Shown: in pieces, positions 6,946-12,130 of the stretch
Layout: each line of letters opens with the position of its first letter
Position numbering within the stretch: the first letter of the stretch is position 1
Source of the DNA: Candidatus Woesearchaeota archaeon
GTDB lineage: Archaea; Nanobdellota; Nanobdellia; SCGC-AAA011-G17; GW2011-AR20
Direction of reading: 5' to 3'
Assembly (NCBI GenBank): GCA_018302885.1
Contig: JAGVZC010000014.1
Location: forward strand, 1 to 14,071
DNA: 14,071 bases
The notes under the pieces: model-generated
Database searches by the model: none
Seen by the model: the letters and a program-made list of their open reading frames with translations, nothing else
What the model was told of the DNA's origin: nothing
Position numbers and translations under genes: made by a program

Positions 6946-7079
6946 ATTTGATGATGAAATATTTTTTCACATCTGTTAGAGCAGAATTCATCTCCGTAAT
7001 TAACAGGCATTCCACATATTCTGCATCCGTTGCCTAAATTGCTGAATATTTCTTTGTTGCATATGGGGCAGTCTTTCAT
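6942..7079 (-). CDS. 45-aa TRASH/zinc-ribbon-like metal-binding protein
   Basis: Small protein beginning MKDCPICNKEIF, then GNGCRICGMPV and DEFCSNRCEKIFHHQI before TGA. Six cysteines form CxxC, CxxC and CxxxC sets, with two histidines near the end. The CxxCG...FCSxxCxxxF arrangement matches TRASH domains, which sense or traffic heavy metals in archaea and occur in copper regulators and next to copper ATPases. Its stop overlaps the HMA chaperone start by 4 nt, and the 42-aa membrane protein gene ends 6 nt before its start. A GGAAGG site lies upstream of the ATG. No DNA-binding domain is present, so it is more likely a copper shuttle or buffer than a repressor itself. Confidence 0.8.
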   Translation of the reverse strand: MKDCPICNKEIFSNLGNGCRICGMPVNYGDEFCSNRCEKIFHHQI

Positions 7080-7085
7080 TTTATC

Positions 7086-7214
7086 TTACCTTCCATGATC
7101 TTTCTTTTGTATTTGTTTTAAAAGCCATATTATGAGTAAGACAAGAGTTACCACAACTAAAATCCAGACTATAGTCCCAAAAAACCACATTCCATTGTAA
7201 TAATATCCCATCAT
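7086..7214 (-). CDS. 42-aa single-helix membrane protein
   Basis: Starts MMGYYYNGMWFFGTIVWILV, continues as one long hydrophobic helix (about 10-33) and ends in a basic tail QIQKKDHGR. The Met/Tyr/Trp/Gly-rich start resembles small membrane proteins commonly seen beside bacterial copper and SHOCT-type genes, but no defined family can be named. Translation is supported by AAGGAGG, which overlaps the stop codon of the cupredoxin gene 14 nt before this start. The first of two adjacent ATG codons is chosen; the second (7211) would remove one residue. Possible roles are a subunit or stabiliser of CopA, or a membrane anchor for a copper complex. Confidence 0.7.
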   Translation of the reverse strand: MMGYYYNGMWFFGTIVWILVVVTLVLLIIWLLKQIQKKDHGR

Positions 7215-7228
7215 GCTTGCTTGCCTCC

Positions 7229-7606
7229 TTATTCAACTATTATTTTTCCTCTTCCCATACCCATGCTGCATGCAAAAGTATAAGTTCCTTTTTTGCTGGG
7301 AATAAATTCAACATAATCTTCAGGGGTTGCTAATCTTTTTGCAATCCCAAAATCTCTTATGACAAATGATCTATAGCATCCTCTGACACTTTCATCTAAA
7401 TTTATTCTTACAGGAATTCCAGCCTTTACTTTTATTGTATTTGGGTAATAATTATAGTTTTTAATTCCTAAAGTAATTTTTTGTATCTCATTGTTTGCTA
7501 TCACATTTCCAGTAATATCCTGCTTTGCCTCTCCTTTTGTAAATAAGAATATTCCTCCAGCAATTATAATTAAAAATGCAAATATAAAAATTGTTGTGTT
7601 CTTCAT
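7229..7606 (-). CDS. Membrane-anchored cupredoxin-domain protein (CxMGM type)
   Basis: 125 aa from the ATG at 7606, chosen because it forms a 4-nt ATGA overlap with the upstream gene; the open frame extends 13 codons further to 7645, inside that gene. One N-terminal membrane helix (about 4-23) precedes an extracytoplasmic cupredoxin fold (about 42-125). Likely copper ligands are C77 in RGCYRSFVI and the cluster CSMGM (C113, M115, M117) near the C-terminus. Similar domains with a Gly-Cys...Cys-x-Met-Gly-Met pattern are known from bacterial copper-related loci, sometimes fused to TauE-like transporters. It probably binds Cu outside the membrane, as a periplasm-side acceptor for exported copper. 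The ribosome binding site of the next gene overlaps its stop codon. Confidence 0.85.
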   Translation of the reverse strand: MKNTTIFIFAFLIIIAGGIFLFTKGEAKQDITGNVIANNEIQKITLGIKNYNYYPNTIKVKAGIPVRINLDESVRGCYRSFVIRDFGIAKRLATPEDYVEFIPSKKGTYTFACSMGMGRGKIIVE

Positions 7607-8286
7607 TGGAAAATCACGCTCCTTGGCCCTAGCACCATCAGCCATGTTGTTATTGAAATTAATATCAAGCTTGCAAATATGGTAAATGCATAATCTTCTT
7701 TTATCTGTCTTTCATTTTCCTTTGTTTCTTTGTATATCATATAATTCAGTCCGATTAATATAACTCCTGATATAATAAATACAATTATTCCGGCTAATTT
7801 CAAGCTGTCATTTAGCATCATTACTGCAGTCATAGCACCCATTAACCCCCCCATGAATCCTGCCATTACACCTTCCATGAAACCCATAATGCCGCAGCAC
7901 TTCCCGTTTAGTATTCCAAAGTAAACTCCAACCGCCATGCCAAAAATGCTTCCATAGAACATTCCGTTGGTTGCTCCTATATAAAATCCGGATAAAAATC
8001 CTGAAATCATTCCTATTGTCATGCCTATCATCATCCCGGACATGCATGCAAATTCCTTGTATGCCCTTACCTGTCTCACTGAAGGAAGGATAAAAGCATA
8101 GCTCAATGCAGCAAGAAACAGGTATAATCCGTATTTTGGGATAAAATTATCTATATATCTAAATTTTACAAGATATAATATTCCCAGTATAGCAAACGAA
8201 GTGATTAGTGAATAAAATATTGTTTTTATTAGTTCACCCTCAACTCTGTTGCCATTAAGCTCTTTCATGAATAAATTGAAACTCAT
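7603..8286 (-). CDS. Met/Gly-rich polytopic membrane protein, first gene of the copper operon
   Basis: 227 aa with six or more hydrophobic segments. The central part (about residues 80-155) is extremely rich in Gly and Met: CMSGMMIGMTIGM, then NGKCCGIMGFMEGVM, then GFMGGLMGAM. Glycine-zipper helices with regularly spaced Met and a CC pair look suited to a thioether-lined Cu+ path, by analogy with Met motifs in other copper transporters. I recall similar Gly/Met-rich proteins in bacterial copper loci, but no characterised function. Position first in the operon, with a 4-nt overlap into the cupredoxin gene, supports a joint role. The start at 8286 lies about 26 nt after a TATA box, so the mRNA is probably leaderless; no ribosome binding site is seen. 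Confidence 0.8.
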   Translation of the reverse strand: MSFNLFMKELNGNRVEGELIKTIFYSLITSFAILGILYLVKFRYIDNFIPKYGLYLFLAALSYAFILPSVRQVRAYKEFACMSGMMIGMTIGMISGFLSGFYIGATNGMFYGSIFGMAVGVYFGILNGKCCGIMGFMEGVMAGFMGGLMGAMTAVMMLNDSLKLAGIIVFIISGVILIGLNYMIYKETKENERQIKEDYAFTIFASLILISITTWLMVLGPRSVIFQ

Positions 8287-8308
8287 GCTTTTTAGTAAGA
8301 ATGGTTTG

Positions 8309-8338
8309 TATATAAGATATTTTGTGAAACTAGTTTCA
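8309..8338 (-). promoter_or_regulatory. Promoter of the copper operon with a 14-bp palindrome upstream of TATA
   Basis: On the minus strand CTTATATA (8316-8309) is centred about 26 nt from the ATG at 8286, the standard archaeal distance to a leaderless start. Just upstream, 8325-8338 reads TGAAACTAGTTTCA, a perfect 14-bp inverted repeat. Palindromes next to the BRE/TATA of archaeal promoters are typical regulator sites. The divergent glycosylase gene starts at 8389, so the palindrome could in principle act on either gene, but it is much nearer the copper TATA box. Confidence 0.55.
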
Positions 8339-8388
8339 ACATTTTAATTATAGTAAATTAAATAAATAGACATCTTCTTTAATATATC

Positions 8389-9345
8389 ATGAAAACAGAA
8401 GAACTAAAATATAAATTAAGTATGGAATTAGAACCAAAAGCACCCTATAATTTTGATGCTAATTTTCACAAGCCATCTCATTTTCCTTCTTCCGATAATA
8501 TTTGGAGAAAAGGTAAATATTGGATAACTATGGTTTGGAAAGGAAGATATTTAGGCTTAAAATTTGAAGATAAAAAAAATAAAATAAAAATTGATGTTTA
8601 CTCTAAAAAATCACTTCCAAAAGAATTTATTAAAGATTTAACTCCTGAGTTAAGGTATAGATTTAATTTTGATCAGGATATCTCAAATTTTTATAATCAA
8701 CTCAAGAATGAGAAACCACTTGGACCGATTATTAGGAAATGGGAAGGAATGAAGCCAATAGCAGCTAATTCCCTTTATGAAACCTTAATTATTTATATTG
8801 TTCTTCAAAATGCTACCGTAAGAAGAAGCAATCAAATGTTAGAAAATCTGTTTAATAAATTTGGTAAGAAAGTAAAATTTGATAATAAAACCCTATCCAC
8901 ATTCTGGGAACCTGAGATTATGGAAAAATCTTCGGAAGAAGGATTAAGAGAATTAAAAGTTGGGTATAGGGCTAAAACTTTAATAAACTTAACAAAACAG
9001 TTTGTAAACAAAGATATAGATGAGTTTAAACTAAGAAAACTATCAAGAGAAGAAATTAAGAAAGATATACTAAAATTATATGGCATTGGACCAGCATCTG
9101 TTGAATATTTGCTTTTTGAAGATTTTTATTTCCTTGATGCCTTGGAGATAATCCCCCCATGGGAACAAAAGATATTTTCAATGTTATTATTTAATAAAAA
9201 ATTAGTTCCTGCTAAAAAAATATTAAATTTTTTCAAAAGATATAAACCCTATGAGAAATTAGCAGTTCATTATATCTGGGAAGATTTATTCTGGAAAAGA
9301 AAGCATGAACATATCGAATGGTTAGAGAAGGAGATTAGACTTTGA
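8389..9345 (+). CDS. HhH-GPD DNA glycosylase-like protein (AlkA/OGG superfamily)
   Basis: 318-aa base-excision repair-type protein. The N-terminal 110 residues form the beta-rich domain seen in AlkA/OGG1. The helical core begins near 128 (YETLIIYIVLQNATVRRSN), followed by GYRAKTLI (192-199) and the hairpin LYGIGPASVEYLLF (230-243). At the position of the catalytic Lys of OGG1 (GVGTKVAD) this protein has Ala236, so it should lack lyase activity, like AlkA. The catalytic Asp position (PVD in OGG1) most likely corresponds to PWE (257-259), i.e. Glu259, an unusual replacement. The substrate cannot be named. The gene is probably leaderless, with an AT-rich TATA-like stretch near 8357-8366, and its 3' end overlaps the convergent peptidase gene by 11 nt. 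Confidence 0.82.
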   Translation: MKTEELKYKLSMELEPKAPYNFDANFHKPSHFPSSDNIWRKGKYWITMVWKGRYLGLKFEDKKNKIKIDVYSKKSLPKEFIKDLTPELRYRFNFDQDISNFYNQLKNEKPLGPIIRKWEGMKPIAANSLYETLIIYIVLQNATVRRSNQMLENLFNKFGKKVKFDNKTLSTFWEPEIMEKSSEEGLRELKVGYRAKTLINLTKQFVNKDIDEFKLRKLSREEIKKDILKLYGIGPASVEYLLFEDFYFLDALEIIPPWEQKIFSMLLFNKKLVPAKKILNFFKRYKPYEKLAVHYIWEDLFWKRKHEHIEWLEKEIRL

Positions 9346-9964
9346 TTTCTGTACCTTTGCCTATTAATTTAATCTTTTTACCAGTAATTAGAATTGCTTG
9401 ATTATCTGCAAGTATTTTCACAGGATATCTTGAATTATTAATTGCTTTTTTAATGATAGACTTATACTTCGGTTTGTAATGTGCAGTTATCAAAAAAGGA
9501 ATAATATTAAGAGCTGTTAGATTTTTTAATCTGATAATATTCCTATCAACAGGTTTCCAACCAGCCGCTTCTATTGTAGGACAAGATATATAACTACCCG
9601 CGCTTACTCCAAAATATGCACCACTTCTTTCTAAAAACTTCTTAATCACCTTATCAAAACCAGTTTCCTTAATTCTATGTAAAAGATAAAAGGTATTACC
9701 CCCTATTACATAAATTATATCAAATGATTTAACTTCTTTATATAAAATTTTATGATTTAATTTTATAAGTTTGATATTTCGCTTTTTAATCCCTAACTTA
9801 GCTAAGCAGTTAATTTCAGATTTTTGGTAGTATTTATTTTTAGTTGAAGCAGTTGGAACGAATATTACTTTGATTTGTGTAGCAGGCTTATTTACCAATT
9901 TCAAAAACTCTTTAATTATCTCTGGATGTGATAATCCATTTGAAGTCAAAAGCATTTTTTTCAT
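9335..9964 (-). CDS. Peptidase E-like (family S51) protein
   Basis: 209-aa class I glutamine-amidotransferase-fold protein related to peptidase E/cyanophycinase. IYVIGGNTFYLLH (84-96) is the conserved GGN loop, GVSAGS (119-124) holds the nucleophile Ser121 in the elbow, and ITAHY (159-163) supplies the probable catalytic His162. PepE cleaves N-terminal Asp-X dipeptides in bacteria; here the substrate is unknown. The length fits the family (about 210-230). The ATG at 9964 is about 27 nt from a TATA box (TTTATATATA, 9996-9987 on the minus strand), so it is probably leaderless; Met4 is a possible alternative start. It overlaps the glycosylase tail to tail. Confidence 0.85.
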   Translation of the reverse strand: MKKMLLTSNGLSHPEIIKEFLKLVNKPATQIKVIFVPTASTKNKYYQKSEINCLAKLGIKKRNIKLIKLNHKILYKEVKSFDIIYVIGGNTFYLLHRIKETGFDKVIKKFLERSGAYFGVSAGSYISCPTIEAAGWKPVDRNIIRLKNLTALNIIPFLITAHYKPKYKSIIKKAINNSRYPVKILADNQAILITGKKIKLIGKGTEIKV

Positions 9965-9986
9965 ACAAATGTAATAATTTTATTTT

Positions 9987-9996
9987 TATATATAAA
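9987..9996 (-). promoter_or_regulatory. TATA box of the peptidase E-like gene
   Basis: TTTATATATA on the minus strand is centred about 27 nt before the ATG at 9964, with no ribosome binding site between. This fits a leaderless archaeal transcript. Confidence 0.5.
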
Positions 9997-10058
9997 TCTT
10001 TAGTAAATGTAAATTTTGTTTAAAATATTTTTATTAGTTTCAATATCAAAAACTTATT

Positions 10059-10073
10059 AAATTGATAAGAAAT
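10059..10073. promoter_or_regulatory. 15-bp element shared with 4719-4733, before the membrane regulator gene
   Basis: AAATTGATAAGAAAT lies between a TATA-like TTATTAAA (10054-10061) and the ATG at 10083, where a bound protein could block transcription initiation. The identical 15 bases occur in front of the Cys-rich peptide gene of the copper cluster, in the opposite orientation relative to the gene. About 20 nt further upstream, TAGTTTCAATAT (10035-10046) resembles half of the palindrome at 8325-8338. Confidence 0.4.
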
Positions 10074-10082
10074 GAATAAGCC

Positions 10083-10565
10083 ATGGAAAACAAGAAAGTT
10101 GGATTGTTGATTCTAGGAATTTCATTCTTGATAGTTATTATAATATTGATATTCAATCAGGCTTTAAGAAAAATTGTGAATACAAGTTGTGGTATGCTTG
10201 ATCATTTAAATTGCCCAATGTATGATACGATAACCCAGCAGACATATCTTGCTCTTGCAGTTGTCGGGATACTTTTGGTATTTGGCATTTTCTTGATGAT
10301 ATCAAAACCAGCAGAGAAAATTGTTGTTAGGAAGATAAAGGAAAATAAAATAGTGAGAAAATTAGACACTTCTGAACTTAAACCAGAAGAGAAACAAGTT
10401 CTTGGTTTAATAAAAGAGAATAAGGCAGTCTTTCAGGCAGAATTAATAGAAAAGACAGGGTATGGAAAGGCAAAGATGACAAGAATAATTGACAGGTTAG
10501 AGGGAAAGGGCTTTGTTGAAAGAAAAAGAAGGGGTTTGACTAATGTTGTTGTTCTGAAAAGTTAA
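10083..10565 (+). CDS. Two-helix membrane protein with C-terminal winged-helix DNA-binding domain
   Basis: 160-aa putative membrane-tethered transcription regulator. Helix 1 spans about 6-24 and helix 2 about 55-73. The loop between them (25-54), probably outside the cell membrane, carries C36 and C44 in TSCGMLDHLNCPMYD. A charged linker leads to a MarR-like winged helix (about 97-159), with the recognition-helix region YGKAKMTRIIDRLEGKGFVE and wing RKRRGLTNVV. The arrangement resembles the archaeal membrane-associated wHTH proteins grouped as COG2512 (recalled, not searched). The Cys pair could sense redox state or metals outside the cell. The gene is close to the copper cluster and shares an upstream 15-mer with it. 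No ribosome binding site is seen. The stop overlaps the convergent protease gene by 4 nt. Confidence 0.8.
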   Translation: MENKKVGLLILGISFLIVIIILIFNQALRKIVNTSCGMLDHLNCPMYDTITQQTYLALAVVGILLVFGIFLMISKPAEKIVVRKIKENKIVRKLDTSELKPEEKQVLGLIKENKAVFQAELIEKTGYGKAKMTRIIDRLEGKGFVERKRRGLTNVVVLKS

Positions 10566-11395
10566 ATTAATGTTTGGTTCAATTCTTCTTCAGATATTTT
10601 ATTAATTTCCTCAACTAAAAAATTGCTTTCCAGTGCAAATCCTATATTATCGCCTTTCACCTTGAAATTATTAATTCCAATAACTCTTCCGTTTGTGTTT
10701 ATCAATGGCCCTCCGGAATTTCCAGAGTTAAGTGCGGCATCTGTCTGGATATACCCTCCTGGAGAATTTTGAATTTTCCTGTGGACTGCTGAGACTATCC
10801 CTTCAGTGACTGAAAATGATAATCCCAATGGGTTTCCTATTGCAATTACCTTCTCTCCTATTTTTACATTGTCTGAATCATCGAATTCAATTGAATTGTA
10901 AGATCCTGGAATTTTCAATAAAGCAACATCCATTTCAGGATTATAACCAATTAAGGTCAGTTGTTTTGAATTAGAATCTGAAGTTAATGCATCTGCATAT
11001 CTTGCTCCGTCTATTACATGATAATTTGTAACTAAATAGCCATCATCAGTTATGATAAATCCAGTTCCCTGAGAAACATCAGTTCTTATAGTTACAACAG
11101 CCTGCACAGCATCTTCTATTATTCCGGAAAAATCAGAGGATGTTTTTGCTTTTAGGGAGCTTATCTGGCTTTCAAGGCTTGACTGCGTATTGATTAAGGA
11201 TTCTGAAAGTTGGTTTATTGTGCCTTGTATTTCCTCATTTTTCAGATTAAATTTGTTATCCAATTCCTTAACGTCGCTGTTGATTTTTATTACATAATCA
11301 TTTGTCTGGTTGATCTTTGATGTGAAATAAATAAATACCCCTAGTTGAATCACAAATAAAACCAATGCAAAAATTAATATCTTGTTTTGTTTCAT
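10562..11395 (-). CDS. HtrA/DegP-like membrane-anchored serine protease without PDZ domain
   Basis: 277-aa S1C-family protease facing the outside of the membrane. An N-terminal anchor helix (about 5-24) is followed by a likely coiled coil (about 30-85) and a trypsin-fold domain (about 90-265). The catalytic triad is complete: H126 in TNYHVIDG, D156 in MDVALLKI and S227 in NSGNSGGPL. HtrA proteins normally have one or two PDZ domains after the protease; here the chain ends some 50 residues after the catalytic Ser, so none is present. The coiled coil may replace PDZ in oligomer formation or substrate binding. The start overlaps the stop of the upstream Cys-rich membrane protein gene by 4 nt, so the two are co-translated and probably work together in surface-protein quality control. 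Confidence 0.92.
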   Translation of the reverse strand: MKQNKILIFALVLFVIQLGVFIYFTSKINQTNDYVIKINSDVKELDNKFNLKNEEIQGTINQLSESLINTQSSLESQISSLKAKTSSDFSGIIEDAVQAVVTIRTDVSQGTGFIITDDGYLVTNYHVIDGARYADALTSDSNSKQLTLIGYNPEMDVALLKIPGSYNSIEFDDSDNVKIGEKVIAIGNPLGLSFSVTEGIVSAVHRKIQNSPGGYIQTDAALNSGNSGGPLINTNGRVIGINNFKVKGDNIGFALESNFLVEEINKISEEELNQTLI

Positions 11396-11889
11396 TTTAT
11401 GCAGGTTCCATCATCACAAATGCATTCTTCTCCATCTTCACAATTGCACTCCTCATTTGTGCATAATTCAAGGTTGTCACAGGAGGAGTCTCCCAATATT
11501 TCTGAGTAAATGCAGAATGTTCCATCATTTTCCGGGCCATTGCAGTTTCCGTATTTTATATAATTGAAGAGCCCCGTGATGCTGAAAAACAAGCTTGCTA
11601 TAAACAAAATCATAATTATTATTGATATTAATTGAAAATTCCTGTAAAAAAAAATTCCTATTTTAGGGGATTTCTTCATTATTTTTCCTGTTAAGTGTGA
11701 TTTAATTCTTTCATCAAGTTTTGACTTGCATTTTCTGAATGTTATGGTCTTTCCAAAGCATTCCAGTGCATCTTTTGCAAGAATCCTGTATTTAACAGAG
11801 AATATCCCCAATATCAAAAATATTGGAAATGCTATAAAACAAAGTATCATGCTTTTCTTCTTATTTTTTTCTTTTATAAATTTTTTCAA
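11392..11889 (-). CDS. Two-helix membrane protein with Cys-rich C-terminal tail
   Basis: 165 aa if read from TTG at 11889, or 152 aa from the ATG at 11850; the better start is unclear. Helices lie at about 13-32 and 86-108 (numbering from TTG). Between them is a basic cytosolic segment, ALECFGKTITFRKCKSKLDE, which resembles a recurring DPANN membrane-protein module that I recall but cannot name. After helix 2 the tail (112-165) has nine cysteines and many acidic residues, including NEECNC and GEECICDDGTC, presumably outside the cell as a disulfide-bonded or metal-binding mini-domain. It is the first gene of an operon with the HtrA-like protease. Function unknown; an adaptor or substrate-recruiting partner for the protease is possible. 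Confidence 0.7.
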   Translation of the reverse strand: MKKFIKEKNKKKSMILCFIAFPIFLILGIFSVKYRILAKDALECFGKTITFRKCKSKLDERIKSHLTGKIMKKSPKIGIFFYRNFQLISIIIMILFIASLFFSITGLFNYIKYGNCNGPENDGTFCIYSEILGDSSCDNLELCTNEECNCEDGEECICDDGTCIK

Positions 11890-11901
11890 AAGGTTTAAAA
11901 A
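11888..11901 (+). promoter_or_regulatory. BRE/TATA promoter of the initiator tRNA gene
   Basis: AAAAGG followed by TTTAAAAA (TATA part 11894-11901) is centred about 30 nt before the tRNA 5' end at 11928, the spacing expected for an archaeal stable-RNA promoter with a very short 5' leader. Confidence 0.55.
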
Positions 11902-11920
11902 TGCTTTATTATGATTTATT

Positions 11921-11928
11921 CTTATATA
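11921..11928 (-). promoter_or_regulatory. Probable TATA box for the Cys-rich membrane protein/protease operon
   Basis: On the minus strand TATATAAG (11928-11921) is a strong archaeal TATA match, predicting a transcript start near 11896-11898 and an 8-10 nt leader before the TTG at 11889. It shares its first base with the 5' end of the tRNA gene on the other strand, so the two divergent promoters are interleaved. Confidence 0.4.
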
Positions 11929-11958
11929 GCGAGATAGGGCAGCCAGGAGTGCCCGTCG

Positions 11959-11985
11959 AAATCACAAGACCTAGTGATTACGGAA
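11959..11985 (+). other. tRNA intron 1 (27 nt, position 29/30) with bulge-helix-bulge
   Basis: Central helix CCGT (11953-11956) with ACGG (11980-11983). 5' bulge CGA (11957-11959), cut after CG. 3' bulge AAG (11984-11986), cut after AA. Inner helix AATCAC (11960-11965) with GTGATT (11974-11979) closes an 8-nt loop. All four elements match the archaeal splicing-endonuclease substrate, and the predicted cuts give exactly the expected anticodon stem. The central helix uses two C residues that belong to the D-stem in the mature tRNA. Confidence 0.88.
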
Positions 11986-11993
11986 GGCTCATA

Positions 11994-12006
11994 GGGCTTC
12001 TGAGAC
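11994..12006 (+). other. tRNA intron 2 (13 nt, canonical position 37/38)
   Basis: Central helix CTCA (11988-11991) with TGAG (12001-12004). 5' bulge TAG (11992-11994), cut after TA. 3' bulge ACA (12005-12007), cut after AC. The inner part is only a 6-nt loop, GGCTTC, so this is a relaxed motif. The outer helix is 5 bp only after intron 1 is removed; in the unspliced precursor just two G-C pairs can form. Confidence 0.85.
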
Positions 12007-12130
12007 ACCCGGAGGTCGGAGGTTCAAATCCTCCTCTCGCTATATTTATATTATCTAAGATTGTCCATTATAATATGAAACCTTTATTCATATGCAATTG
12101 ATTTGAATTAAAGTATGGAAATTTTAAAAG

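Larger units (their letters stand above)
11928..12042 (+). tRNA. Initiator tRNA-Met (CAT) with two introns
   Basis: Folds as a 75-nt initiator tRNA once two introns are removed. Acceptor AGCGAGA (11928-11934) pairs with TCTCGCT (12035-12041), discriminator A at 12042, no CCA. D-arm GGGC/GCCC closes the loop AGCCAGGAGT. T-arm GGAGG/CCTCC closes TTCAAAT. The precursor has no possible anticodon stem, but joining 11928-11958, 11986-11993 and 12007-12042 gives the stem TCGGG/CCCGG around the loop CTCATAA. Initiator hallmarks are A1-U72 and three consecutive G-C pairs, G29-C41, G30-C40 and G31-C39. The 5' half closely matches archaeal initiator tRNAs. The gene lies 37 nt from the divergent protease operon and 88 nt before the Dus gene. 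Confidence 0.93.

Noticed and set aside
7607..7645. Longer N-terminus for the cupredoxin (start at 7645)
   Set aside because: The extra 13 codons overlap the upstream gene, are polar in front of a clear membrane helix, and the ATGA overlap at 7603-7606 gives a better start.
11928..12042. tRNA read with one intron, or as a type II tRNA (Leu/Ser) with a long variable arm
   Set aside because: No single intron placement gives a paired anticodon stem with T33, and the 12-nt tract before the T-arm does not fit a variable arm. The two-intron initiator solution fits every position.
11901..12101. A 66-codon open frame across the tRNA region, plus strand
   Set aside because: It lies over the initiator tRNA gene and its introns. 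The tRNA arms and splice motifs explain the sequence fully.
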